Assembly: GCA_902555275.1 (NCBI GenBank) | Contig: CACDRY010000001.1 | Span: forward strand, 124,001 to 188,000 | Reading direction: 5' to 3' | DNA: 64,000 nucleotides | From: an uncultured Pelagibacteraceae bacterium | Lineage (GTDB): Bacteria > Pseudomonadota > Alphaproteobacteria > Pelagibacterales > Pelagibacteraceae | Shown here: positions 1-7,964 of the stretch, in pieces | Position numbering within the stretch: the first letter of the stretch is position 1 | Layout of the letters: every line of letters starts with the position of its first letter | Notes under the pieces: model-generated | Databases searched by the model: none | What the model was told of the DNA's origin: nothing | What the model saw: only the letters and a program-made list of their open reading frames with translations | Program-made: the position numbers and the translations under genes

Positions 1-601
1 AGCCAACAAATACTAAAACACCTATTATTGATATTGCAAAATACATCATTGATGATTTTAAGAATATATTTACCACTGATGCAATTATAATTCCTATTAA
101 ACCCATCATTAAAAAAGATCCCATCTTAGTTAAATCTCTTTTTGTTGTATAACCATAAATACTCATTGCTCCAAATGTTGCTGAAGAAATAAAGAATACT
201 CTTGTTACACTTAAACCTGTGTAAACTAGTAATATTGAAGAAAGAGATAATCCCATTAATGCAGCAAATACCCAAAAAGTTGTTTGAGCTCTTGAAGCAC
301 TCATTTTATTAATTCCAAAACTCATATAAAAAACAATTCCTAATGGGGCTAACATTACAATCCATTTTAAACCTGATAAATAAATTGCATTTCCAAATTC
401 TGTTAATCCAACAATTGCTCCATTTGGATCTGTTACAACAGACATTTTAAATGATAAAAGTGCGATTATTCCAGTAAGCAAAACACCAGTTGCCATATAG
501 TTGTAAACTTTAAGCATGTAGGCTCTTAAGCCTTCATCCGTAACTACAGTTTGTTTGGCTGTTGATGCTTTATTTAAAATATTATCTTTATTGAATTCCA
601 T
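1..601 (-). CDS. Bax inhibitor-1 (BI-1/YbhL/YccA) family membrane protein, C-terminus cut by window edge
   Basis: An open frame reads leftward from an ATG at 599-601 and runs off the window with no stop, giving 200 visible residues. After a polar N-terminus of about 35 residues come successive hydrophobic segments, near residues 36-52, 80-95, 107-128, 131-147, 160-181 and 185-200. The loop YGYTTKRDLTKMGSF (about 149-163) is typical of the BI-1 family of multi-pass inner-membrane proteins linked to ion leak and membrane protein quality control. Family assignment is firm; the physiological role is not known from sequence. It diverges from the aldo/keto reductase with 70 bp between the starts. 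No clear Shine-Dalgarno is visible. Confidence 0.88.
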   Translation of the reverse strand, partial: MEFNKDNILNKASTAKQTVVTDEGLRAYMLKVYNYMATGVLLTGIIALLSFKMSVVTDPNGAIVGLTEFGNAIYLSGLKWIVMLAPLGIVFYMSFGINKMSASRAQTTFWVFAALMGLSLSSILLVYTGLSVTRVFFISSATFGAMSIYGYTTKRDLTKMGSFLMMGLIGIIIASVVNIFLKSSMMYFAISIIGVLVFVG

Positions 602-671
602 ATTATTTATATAAGATTTTTTTTTAAGATTTTCAAGTCGTCAAAATAAATGTAACAAATACTACATAAGT

Positions 672-1706
672 ATGAATTATAAAAAACTAGGAAATACAGA
701 CCTAAATGTGAGTACAATTTGTCTTGGGACAATGACTTGGGGTGAACAAAATACCCAAAATGAGGCATTTGAACAAATGGATTACTCTTTAGATAATGGA
801 GTAAATTTTTGGGATACGGCAGAGTTGTATGCCGTGCCCCCGAAAGCAGAAACATATGGTCATACTGAAAGTATTATTGGTAATTGGTTTGAAAAAACAA
901 AAAAAAGAAAAGACGTAATACTGGCGTCAAAAGTGGGTGGTCCTAGCAGAAAATATATGAGAAATGGAGAAAATAGTTTTACTGGCAAAAACTTAGAGAA
1001 TGCTCTTCATGGAAGTCTAAAGAGATTAAAAACTGATTATATTGATCTTTATCAACTACATTGGCCTGAAAGAAACGTGAATAACTTTGGAAGATTGGGT
1101 TACGAGCACAAAGAAAATGACTGGAATAAATTTGAAGATGTTTTGGAAAATTTAAAAAAATTTATTGAGGAAGGCAAAATTAGGTATGTTGGTTTGTCAA
1201 ATGAAACTCCATGGGGAGTTATGAATTATCTTCAACTTTCTAAAGATAGAGATTTACCAAGAATGATGTCAATTCAAAATCCATACAGTTTATTAAATAG
1301 GTCTTATGAAGTTGGTTTAGCAGAAGTATCTATAAGAGAAAATATAGGATGTTTATCTTATTCACCTTTAGCCAGTGGTTATTTAACAGGCAAATATAGA
1401 AATAAAAAATTTCCAAAAGGATCAAGAATGGAAAGAGATTTTGATTTTTGGACAAGATATAGAAAACCAAATATGGAAGAGGCTGTTGAAGATTATTACA
1501 AAATTAGTCAAAAATTTGACCTTGATATGAGTCAAATGTCTATAAAATTCTGTGAAGTTCAAGACTTTATGACTAGTGTAATTATTGGAGCAACAACTAT
1601 GGAGCAGTTGAAAACTAACGTAGAAAGTGTAAAAGTGAATCTTGATAGTGAAGTAATAAAAGAAATTAATAATGTACAAAAAAAATATCCAAATCCATGT
1701 CCATAA
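672..1706 (+). CDS. aldo/keto reductase, Tas-like
   Basis: The 344-residue protein is a full-length (alpha/beta)8 NADPH-dependent aldo/keto reductase. The catalytic tetrad is visible: Asp48 and Tyr53 in FWDTAELY, Lys87 in LASKVGG and His130 in LYQLHWPE. The insert after Tyr53 (VPPKAETYGHTE) and the overall length resemble Escherichia coli Tas. The C-terminal part carries the usual cofactor-binding segment (SVIIGATTMEQL). Substrate cannot be inferred. The stop overlaps the start of the next gene by 10 bases, so the two are probably co-transcribed. Confidence 0.9.
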   Translation: MNYKKLGNTDLNVSTICLGTMTWGEQNTQNEAFEQMDYSLDNGVNFWDTAELYAVPPKAETYGHTESIIGNWFEKTKKRKDVILASKVGGPSRKYMRNGENSFTGKNLENALHGSLKRLKTDYIDLYQLHWPERNVNNFGRLGYEHKENDWNKFEDVLENLKKFIEEGKIRYVGLSNETPWGVMNYLQLSKDRDLPRMMSIQNPYSLLNRSYEVGLAEVSIRENIGCLSYSPLASGYLTGKYRNKKFPKGSRMERDFDFWTRYRKPNMEEAVEDYYKISQKFDLDMSQMSIKFCEVQDFMTSVIIGATTMEQLKTNVESVKVNLDSEVIKEINNVQKKYPNPCP

Positions 1707-2209
1707 TTAAAAAATTATTTTTAAAAACACTTATATTGACAGTATTTCTAATGACATCTGTCCAGTCAGAAGACTTAACAAAATTAGGAACTTTTAAAGA
1801 TTGGAATGCTGTTGCAGTTTTTAATGAAACTGGAAAAATCTGTTTTGCTTATTCTATACCAGTAAGCCAGTCTCCTAAGGCAAGCAATAGAAAAGCAAGA
1901 TTATTTGTATCCTTTAGACCTGAAGATAAGATTTCTGATGAAGTGAGCATAACATCTGGTTACGATTTTAATCCACAAAACGCAATTTTAGCTACATCGG
2001 GTAAATCAAAATTTGAGTTTGACCTACCACAAAATAAATTTGCTTGGATTTCTAGTGGAAAAACAGAACAAAAAATAATTAAAAGAATGAAAAAGGCATC
2101 TAGATTAATGATAACAGCCTACAAACAAAGTGGCACAAGAACTACAGATGACTATTCTTTAATGGGATTTACCAAAGCTTATAACGCTGCAAAAAAAAGC
2201 TGCACTTAA
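1697..2209 (+). CDS. invasion-associated locus B (IalB)-like secreted protein
   Basis: The protein has 170 residues with a clear signal peptide (Lys-rich n-region, hydrophobic stretch to about residue 20, likely cleavage near 24). The mature part begins with a GTFKDWNAV-type segment and holds two cysteines, Cys49 in GKICFAY and Cys169 at the extreme C-terminus. This is the layout of the IalB family of alphaproteobacterial periplasmic proteins. Members are widespread in free-living marine bacteria, so the name should not be read as virulence. It overlaps the aldo/keto reductase upstream and its TAA is followed at once by the argG ATG. Confidence 0.75.
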   Translation: MSIIKKLFLKTLILTVFLMTSVQSEDLTKLGTFKDWNAVAVFNETGKICFAYSIPVSQSPKASNRKARLFVSFRPEDKISDEVSITSGYDFNPQNAILATSGKSKFEFDLPQNKFAWISSGKTEQKIIKRMKKASRLMITAYKQSGTRTTDDYSLMGFTKAYNAAKKSCT

Positions 2210-3394
2210 ATGAAAAAACAAAAGAAGATTGTACTCGCCTATTCAGGTGGTTTGGATACGTCTATTATTCTCAAATGGCTCCAAGAAAATTATGATGCTG
2301 AAGTTATAGCATACACTGCTGATGTTGGGCAGGAAATGGATAGAAAAAAAATAATTAAGAATGCAAAAAAATTGGGAGTTAAAAAAATCATAATTCAAGA
2401 TCTAAAAAATATTTTTGTTAAAGATTATGTGTATCCTATGATAAGAGGTCATGCTCTTTATGAGGGTGTTTATTTATTAGGTACATCTATTGCAAGACCA
2501 CTGATTGCAAAAGATCAAATCAGGGTTGCTAAAAAATTTAATGCTTATGCTGTCTCACATGGTTCAACAGGAAAAGGAAATGATCAGGTGAGATTTGAAC
2601 TTGGATATCATTACTTTGGTCCTAAAATTAAAATAATTGCTCCATGGAGAATATGGAAATTAAAATCAAGAACAGATCTCATTAGTTATGCAAAAAAACA
2701 TGGAATACCAATCCCTAAGGATAAAAAGGGAGCACCACCGTTCTCAGTTGATGATAATTTATTTCATACTTCAACAGAGGGAAAGGTTTTAGAAAATCCT
2801 AAAAATTCTGCACCTGAATTTATTTTTCAAAGAACAACTTCTCCTGAAAAGGCTCCAAATAAACCAAGCTTTATTACTATTAATTACAAAAATGGTGACC
2901 CTGTAGGTTTAAATGGAAAAAGATTATCTCCAGCAAAAGTTTTGGATAAATTAAATCTATTAGCTGGAAGAAATGGAATAGGAAGAGTGGATTTAGTCGA
3001 GAATAGATTTATTGGAATAAAGTCTAGAGGAGTTTATGAAACTCCTGGAGGAACATTATTGCTTGTGGCACACAGAGCAATAGAGTCTGTTACTCTAGAC
3101 AAAAATACAATGCATAAAAAAGATGAAGTTATGCCAAGGTATGCTGAGCTTGTTTACAATGGTTATTGGTATTCTAAGGAAAGATTTAAACTTCAAAAAA
3201 TAGTCGATTTAAAAAGAAATAAAGTAAATGGATCAGTTAGACTAAAACTTTATAAAGGTAATATTACAATTCAATCGAGACAAACTTCCAGTAATGCTTA
3301 CTCAATGAAAAAAGTCTCTTTCGAGGAAAATAAAACTTTCAATAAATCAAATGTTGAAAGATTTATTAATTTTCACAAAAAAAAGTTGAGATAA
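2210..3394 (+). CDS. argG: argininosuccinate synthase
   Basis: The enzyme joins citrulline and aspartate with ATP to make argininosuccinate, the penultimate step of arginine synthesis. The 394-residue length is normal. The N-type ATP pyrophosphatase P-loop AYSGGLDTS lies at residues 10-18, and the family segments HGSTGKGNDQVRFE and SVDDNLFHTSTEGKVLE are intact. The ATG follows the stop of the upstream gene with no spacer, which suggests translational coupling. The TAA is followed after one base by a small basic gene. Confidence 0.97.
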   Translation: MKKQKKIVLAYSGGLDTSIILKWLQENYDAEVIAYTADVGQEMDRKKIIKNAKKLGVKKIIIQDLKNIFVKDYVYPMIRGHALYEGVYLLGTSIARPLIAKDQIRVAKKFNAYAVSHGSTGKGNDQVRFELGYHYFGPKIKIIAPWRIWKLKSRTDLISYAKKHGIPIPKDKKGAPPFSVDDNLFHTSTEGKVLENPKNSAPEFIFQRTTSPEKAPNKPSFITINYKNGDPVGLNGKRLSPAKVLDKLNLLAGRNGIGRVDLVENRFIGIKSRGVYETPGGTLLLVAHRAIESVTLDKNTMHKKDEVMPRYAELVYNGYWYSKERFKLQKIVDLKRNKVNGSVRLKLYKGNITIQSRQTSSNAYSMKKVSFEENKTFNKSNVERFINFHKKKLR

Positions 3395-3395
3395 A

Positions 3396-3530
3396 ATGAA
3401 GAAGAAAAAACAACCTACGTTAGCATCTGTAACTGCTGAATATAAAAGAAGAGGCCATAAAAGACCTAAATCTCTAGCAAAGCATTATATGGAAGGCTTT
3501 AAGGCTGCAAAAAAATATAAGGCAAAATAA
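3396..3530 (+). CDS. small basic protein, 44 residues, unknown
   Basis: An ATG one base after the argG stop opens a 44-codon frame ending in TAA. The product is strongly basic: it starts MKKKKQPTLAS, has RRGHKRPKS in the middle and ends in KAAKKYKAK, with one Asp/Glu-poor helix-like stretch (SLAKHYMEGFKAAKKY). The spacing to argG and the codon pattern resemble the neighbouring genes, which supports a real coding region. I do not recognise the family. The charge would suit nucleic-acid or ribosome binding, but that is inference only. Confidence 0.6.
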   Translation: MKKKKQPTLASVTAEYKRRGHKRPKSLAKHYMEGFKAAKKYKAK

Positions 3531-3572
3531 TTTCAACCTTGAAAAAATTGGTTTGGTTACCAATTTATATGT

Positions 3573-4523
3573 ATGCTAACTAATAAATCATCTATTCCTA
3601 AAACAGATTTTGATAAGGTAAAATTTGAATTCCATAATTTTTTGACAGATCCAGCAAATGAGGAAAGGTTGCATGGATTTGGCAATCAATTAACACCACT
3701 CGAGGGAGGAGATGCGGCTAGAAAAACTTGGGAGGCGTTTCATAAGCCTGAGCTCTTACCATCAATAACTTTTTACAGATTTAAAAATTTATTTGAGGCA
3801 ATCAATAAGGGTTACGTACATCATAATATAAAGCCCAAACTTGAAAACAAAATAAAACTACAAGAATTTGATAAATTTAAAATAGATGAGTCATTTAGGA
3901 AAGGTGAAATTTATTTTTCTGAGATGATTAGTTTCAAAGATATTTGGGAAATATTAAATAGTTGGCAACTAGAACAAGAGGAGCAAATCATTAAATTTAA
4001 AGTAAAACTAGAAGAAAGTTTGATGAAAGATACTGATGATTTAAATAAATTTTATATTGGGATGAGATCTAATCAATCTTTGACAAAGAAAGTTGAGCCC
4101 GAAATATTGGGGGAATTTGAAGAAGAAATAAAAATAATTTATAAAAAATTTGATGAATTTTTTAATGTAGAAAACGTAAGGGTGAGAACTGTACAAGGCC
4201 AATCTCTTGTAAACAAACAATTTAGCGATCTCCTTCTAGAGGTAAAAGATTTGGAGAAATCCATAAACACCTTATTTAAAAAAGGTATCAAAGTTTATAT
4301 TGGGCAAGACAAAGTTTATAACCATTGCATGGTTTTAGATAATAAAATTAACTCATTTGCTGATATCACAATTAATATGCAGCATTTTTGGGGACTACAA
4401 ATTAGAAAAGATAACAAATTAGAGCCTATTTATTACAACTATCATGACAATGAAAATAATGAGGAAAAAATAATTCAAAAAACACTTGATAGAATTAATT
4501 TTTTAAAAAGTACTTACAAATAA
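3573..4523 (+). CDS. hypothetical protein, 316 residues
   Basis: I do not recognise this protein. It is soluble, with no signal peptide or membrane segment, and is rich in charged residues. Residues 125-240 look largely helical (WQLEQEEQIIKFKVKLEE; EFEEEIKIIYKKFDEFF). The N-terminus has a Gly-rich turn (LHGFGNQLTPLEGGDAAR, near residues 34-51) and the C-terminal third has His/Trp/Tyr-rich segments (INMQHFWGLQIR; YYNYHDNEN). It opens the accessory stretch 3531-6540. The row 3661-3720 has 29 G+C in 60 bases by hand count, well above the typical rows around it, which hints at acquired DNA. Confidence 0.75.
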   Translation: MLTNKSSIPKTDFDKVKFEFHNFLTDPANEERLHGFGNQLTPLEGGDAARKTWEAFHKPELLPSITFYRFKNLFEAINKGYVHHNIKPKLENKIKLQEFDKFKIDESFRKGEIYFSEMISFKDIWEILNSWQLEQEEQIIKFKVKLEESLMKDTDDLNKFYIGMRSNQSLTKKVEPEILGEFEEEIKIIYKKFDEFFNVENVRVRTVQGQSLVNKQFSDLLLEVKDLEKSINTLFKKGIKVYIGQDKVYNHCMVLDNKINSFADITINMQHFWGLQIRKDNKLEPIYYNYHDNENNEEKIIQKTLDRINFLKSTYK

Positions 4524-4650
4524 ATTCCTAAATCGCCACTCCAATTCCAAGAATTTCCTGAACTTACAAATTATTAAAGTATCAAGACATTAAATTAATG
4601 TTCAGAAACTTAGTCTTTGAAAAAAAGTTTTTGGCATATTGGAGAAAACC

Positions 4651-4971
4651 ATGAAAAAAATGGAAAAACCAAGAAATCTGGAATTATTACCTGTGCCAGT
4701 AAAAATAAAAACAGGTGAAGAGCCAAAAGATATTCTTAATGTTGTTAAGAGGTCAATAACCTTAACTAAGGAAGAATATAAAAAACCACAGGAATGGGTT
4801 AAGCAAATAGCTGAGATGATAGAGGCAACATTCGCCTCTAAAATTGAGTGCATTGCCGCAACTCCACCAATTGTAAGGAAGTTAACTGACAAGCTAGACG
4901 GTGATGTTCAAGTTAGCTTCATAGCAATTGATGTTTCTGAGGTTATGAAGAAGGAGGGTTTATGTCAGTAG
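4651..4971 (+). CDS. hypothetical protein, 106 residues, coupled to the GIY-YIG-like gene
   Basis: I chose the ATG at 4651 because GGAG at 4641-4644 lies at Shine-Dalgarno distance from it; an in-frame TTG at 4639 would place that site inside the gene. The product is a small charged protein with a basic N-terminus (MKKMEKPRN) and a C-terminal half that alternates helix and strand (QIAEMIEATFAS; DVQVSFIAIDVSEVM). No family is recognised. Its end overlaps the following gene by 10 bases, so the two are probably translated as a coupled pair. The row 4801-4860 has 26 G+C in 60 bases. Confidence 0.7.
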   Translation: MKKMEKPRNLELLPVPVKIKTGEEPKDILNVVKRSITLTKEEYKKPQEWVKQIAEMIEATFASKIECIAATPPIVRKLTDKLDGDVQVSFIAIDVSEVMKKEGLCQ

Positions 4972-5690
4972 ATATAAATAAACTTACCTTTTTTAGAAGG
5001 CAATCTCATCTATTAATGGATGAGCCTCAAACAGTGGTGCTGAAGCATGGATTAAGTTTTAATGCTGCTTTCAGTAGAAAAATAACTCTGAGTGGGTACA
5101 AACGTTGTAAACTTGCTTTAGATGTAAAAGATGATGACTATTCTTCAGCAAATAACTTATACATTGTGCTTACTAATGAGGAAATTGAGAATGGAGGAAC
5201 TACGTTACCTCTTACTCATCCACAAAGAAACAACGGTGGAACGATTAGATACTTCGTTGCATGCAAAGAACTCATTGATAGAGTTCCAAGATTTGATGCA
5301 ATGCGTAACTCATCGAGCCGATCAGAAAGAAGGTTGTTTGTAAAGCAATTACAAGAGAACATCTTCCAAGTAACTATAGAAGCTAATTTTGAAAATGAAG
5401 TTCAAGATTATAAGGATCTACCTAAAAAAGGTGGTGTTTATAGATATCTTAAAGATGGGTCTGTAGTTGAAATAGGTTCAAGCAATAATCTTAGAGTTAG
5501 AGCTTCTCAACATAAAAAAGATAATATGGAATTTGATCAAGTTCAATTTTCAATTATTGAGAATAAGGTTGAGAGACTTAAGGTGGAAAGAAAACACTTA
5601 AGTGCGTTTAAAAGTAAATATGGTGCTTTTCCAAAGTACAATAAAGTTCTTCCACCAATCTTAAAAACTGAGGGAGGTTTGCTAATATAA
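4962..5690 (+). CDS. GIY-YIG-like nuclease domain protein with unknown N-terminal domain
   Basis: In this 242-residue protein the last 90 residues resemble a GIY-YIG endonuclease domain. GVY is at 158-160, then EIG at 170-172 in place of the usual YIG, then SSNNLRVRASQH with the candidate catalytic Arg near 178-180, a Glu in VERKHL near 209, and Asn227 in KYNK. The Tyr-to-Glu change in the second motif is unusual and leaves activity uncertain. Residues 1-150 match nothing I know; they contain SGYKRCKLALDV and a Gly-rich LTHPQRNNGGTIRYFV. The gene overlaps its upstream partner by 10 bases and is followed by a terminator-like hairpin. Membership of the fold is inferred from motif order only. 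Confidence 0.6.
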   Translation: MSVDINKLTFFRRQSHLLMDEPQTVVLKHGLSFNAAFSRKITLSGYKRCKLALDVKDDDYSSANNLYIVLTNEEIENGGTTLPLTHPQRNNGGTIRYFVACKELIDRVPRFDAMRNSSSRSERRLFVKQLQENIFQVTIEANFENEVQDYKDLPKKGGVYRYLKDGSVVEIGSSNNLRVRASQHKKDNMEFDQVQFSIIENKVERLKVERKHLSAFKSKYGAFPKYNKVLPPILKTEGGLLI

Positions 5691-5698
5691 ACCCATTA

Positions 5699-5728
5699 CC
5701 CAGCAGCATTTATTGCTGCTGGGGGTTT
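5699..5728 (+). terminator. hairpin after GIY-YIG-like gene
   Basis: A 10-bp perfect stem, CCCAGCAGCA at 5699-5708 and TGCTGCTGGG at 5714-5723, encloses a 5-base loop. It is followed by GG and then only three Ts, so it is a strong hairpin but a weak intrinsic terminator. It would separate the two-gene unit at 4651-5690 from the nuclease gene at 5745. Confidence 0.6.
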
Positions 5729-5744
5729 AAAGCAAAAATATATT

Positions 5745-6464
5745 ATGAATAAAATATATAAATTAAGCCCTTCAGATTTTGGTTTTCTTTACGATGAGTG
5801 CAAACGCTGCTTTGTAAAAAAAGTTAAATTTGGTTTCAATAGGCCTCGCAGCATTATGCCTTCTATATTTATTAAAATAGATTCAATTATGAAGGATCAT
5901 TTTGAGGGCAAGTCACCTAAAGATATATCAACAACTCTGCCGGAGGGGAAAATAGAGTTTGGGTCCAAATGGGTTCAGTCTAAAAACTTTACTGACAGAA
6001 ATACTGGCAATAAATGTTATATCAAAGGGGTTACTGACACTGTTTTAGGATTCGAGGACAATACTTATGGCGTAATCGATTTTAAGACAAGTAGTGTTAA
6101 AGAACAAAATGTTGAGAAATACAGCCGGCAGCTACATGCATATGCTCTTGCGCTTGAGAATGCTGCTGATGGAAAACCAGCTCTAAAACCAATTTCAAGA
6201 ATAGGTTTATTTGTTGTGGAACCTGAAAAATTTTTGAGAGATTCAAACAACGAGTATTTGTTTAAGAATCTTGTTAAATGGCAGGAAATTCCCAGAGATG
6301 ACATTAAGTTCTTTAAGTTTCTAAAAGAGGTTGTTGCACTGTTATCTGAAGAAAAACTTCCAGACGCTGGACACAATTGTTCACACTGTAAGTATATAAA
6401 CGATAATAAATATTTTTCTTCCACAAAAGATAAGATAGAAAAAAATAAAGAAATTATTCTTTAA
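5745..6464 (+). CDS. PD-(D/E)XK nuclease-superfamily protein with paired CxxC motifs
   Basis: This 239-residue protein has the layout of a stand-alone RecB/Cas4-type nuclease. It opens with LSPSDFGFLYDECKRC, followed by a candidate core acidic residue Asp98 in KGVTDTV, the Asp112-Phe-Lys114 motif in VIDFKTS, and a QxxxY motif Gln129-Tyr133 in SRQLHAYALAL. Four cysteines flank the domain as CxxC pairs, Cys19/Cys22 and Cys202/Cys205 (NCSHC), in a position reminiscent of the iron-sulfur cysteines of Cas4 and AddB, although those families use a one-plus-three arrangement. Metal or cluster binding is inference. No cas genes are near. It is followed by a hairpin and lies in a less AT-rich island. 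Confidence 0.7.
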   Translation: MNKIYKLSPSDFGFLYDECKRCFVKKVKFGFNRPRSIMPSIFIKIDSIMKDHFEGKSPKDISTTLPEGKIEFGSKWVQSKNFTDRNTGNKCYIKGVTDTVLGFEDNTYGVIDFKTSSVKEQNVEKYSRQLHAYALALENAADGKPALKPISRIGLFVVEPEKFLRDSNNEYLFKNLVKWQEIPRDDIKFFKFLKEVVALLSEEKLPDAGHNCSHCKYINDNKYFSSTKDKIEKNKEIIL

Positions 6465-6470
6465 AATTAT

Positions 6471-6501
6471 AAGGGGCCCAATAAGGTTTTTTTGGCCCCT
6501 T
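6471..6501 (+). terminator. hairpin after PD-(D/E)XK gene
   Basis: AAGGGGCC at 6471-6478 pairs perfectly with GGCCCCTT at 6494-6501 around a 15-base loop that is itself T-rich. TTACTTTT follows the stem. This fits an intrinsic terminator closing the accessory island before the photolyase-like gene. Confidence 0.6.
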
Positions 6502-6543
6502 TACTTTTCCACAATATAAATTATCTAAAATAAAATTTTAATT

Positions 6544-7686
6544 ATGAATTTAAAACCAACAAGACAAACAGCTATTGAAAATCTCAATACCTTTATTGAA
6601 AAGAATTTAGAGGAATATTCAAGGCTAAGAAATTTTGATTTTGGTCCCGATAAACGATCTAATACATCTTGCTTATCACCATATATTACACATGGGGTGA
6701 TTAATGAAAAAGAAGTGATTAGTAAGTCATTAGAAAGATTTTCCTTTTCAAAAAATGAAAAATTTATTCAAGAAGTTTTGTGGCGGACATATTGGAAAGG
6801 TTGGTTGGAACTAAGATCAGGAGTTTGGGATGATTATTTATTAGATTTAAAAAGAATAAAAGAAGAATTTAAAGATAATAAAAGTTACTTAAATGCCATT
6901 GAAGGTAAAACTAAAATTGAATGTTTTAATGAGTGGGTAAATGAACTTAAGACTTATAATTATTTGCATAATCATACCAGAATGTGGTTTGCGAGCATTT
7001 GGATATTTACACTAGAATTACCTTGGCAACTTGGTGCAGAATTTTTTATGCAACACTTATATGATGGTGATACTGCTTCAAATACCTTGGGTTGGCGTTG
7101 GGTTGCAGGTATTCAAACTCAAGGCAAACATTATCTTGCTAGTGAATGGAATATCAAAAAGTTTACAAATAATAGATTTGAAAATATAAAACTTAGCGAA
7201 AATGCACCCCCAATAATAAGTGATAAAAATTATACTATTCTTCATAAAACTTTTGAAAATCCAATAAATATTGAAGAAAAAAGCTTACTTGTTTTTGAAA
7301 ATAACTTAGCATTTGAAATCACTGACTTTGCAATTCAAAAATTCAAAAAAATTCTTCTTATTGATAATAAAAATGAAAATAGAAATATTAAACTCAGTGA
7401 AAATGTGGTGAATTTTAAGTTTAGTTTAATTGAGGAGCAAAAGAAAAGGTTAGAGGAGAAATCAATTAACTGCGAGATTATTGATATAAACGAAATTAAA
7501 AATTTGGAAAGTTGTTACTGCCTTTATCCAACAGTTGGAGAAAATTTAGATTACATAAATCAAAACTCACTAAAAAATATTGAGTTTCTCTATAGAAAAT
7601 TAGATCAAAATTCATGGAAGTTTTGTAACAAAGGTTTTTTTAACTTTAAAAAATATATTCCTAAAATAGTTGAAAAACTTGAATAA
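6544..7686 (+). CDS. photolyase/cryptochrome-like FAD-domain protein with atypical domain order
   Basis: Residues 1-215 are a photolyase FAD-binding helical domain. RQTAIENLN opens it, SCLSPYITHGVI is at about 42-54, FIQEVLWRTYWKGW at 74-87, HNHTRMWFASIW at 142-153, and the flavin-proximal segment GDTASNTLGWRWVAGIQTQG at 175-194. Normal photolyases carry an alpha/beta antenna domain before this; here the FAD domain starts at residue 1. About 140 extra residues follow instead, beginning SLLVFENNLAFE near 247, with alternating strand and helix. DNA repair or blue-light sensing is likely, but the missing N-terminal antenna makes the exact activity uncertain. The product has 380 residues. Confidence 0.85.
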   Translation: MNLKPTRQTAIENLNTFIEKNLEEYSRLRNFDFGPDKRSNTSCLSPYITHGVINEKEVISKSLERFSFSKNEKFIQEVLWRTYWKGWLELRSGVWDDYLLDLKRIKEEFKDNKSYLNAIEGKTKIECFNEWVNELKTYNYLHNHTRMWFASIWIFTLELPWQLGAEFFMQHLYDGDTASNTLGWRWVAGIQTQGKHYLASEWNIKKFTNNRFENIKLSENAPPIISDKNYTILHKTFENPINIEEKSLLVFENNLAFEITDFAIQKFKKILLIDNKNENRNIKLSENVVNFKFSLIEEQKKRLEEKSINCEIIDINEIKNLESCYCLYPTVGENLDYINQNSLKNIEFLYRKLDQNSWKFCNKGFFNFKKYIPKIVEKLE

Positions 7687-7727
7687 ATTGTAATTGAAAT
7701 TTATTTAATTTATGAGATAAAAATAAT

Positions 7728-7964
7728 ATGCAAAACCCACAGATATTAGAATTAATTGAAAATTTAAAGGGAAGAAGAAACTACGAAGAAAAGAAAGCTT
7801 CTAAGTTAGGCTTTAACTCTCTTTATGCATATTTTGAAAACAAACTTTTGCAAGAAAAAACTGCTTTGGAAGAAAGTGCAAGAGAGCTAGAAATAGCAAA
7901 AGCTGAAGAAAAATTATTAAAAGAAGAAAAAGGTAAGCAAAAGAAAACTTGCGGCTGTTGTTAA
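7728..7964 (+). CDS. small coiled protein with C-terminal CGCC, 78 residues
   Basis: I do not recognise this family. The protein is highly charged and helical: EKTALEESARELEIAKAEEKLLKEEKGKQKK is one continuous amphipathic stretch, given here in outline by its ends at about residues 43-73. It terminates in KKTCGCC. A cysteine-rich tail on a coiled helix could bind metal or form disulfides, but nothing proves it. Its stop codon shares the TTAA at 7961-7964 with the stop of the convergent metallohydrolase gene. Confidence 0.65.
   Translation: MQNPQILELIENLKGRRNYEEKKASKLGFNSLYAYFENKLLQEKTALEESARELEIAKAEEKLLKEEKGKQKKTCGCC

Noticed and set aside
1697-2209. IalB-like protein as a virulence factor
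   Set aside because: The family is widespread in free-living alphaproteobacteria; the name reflects its first description only.
5745-6464. Cas4 and a CRISPR locus
   Set aside because: The cysteine layout differs from Cas4, and no repeat array or other cas gene is present in the window.
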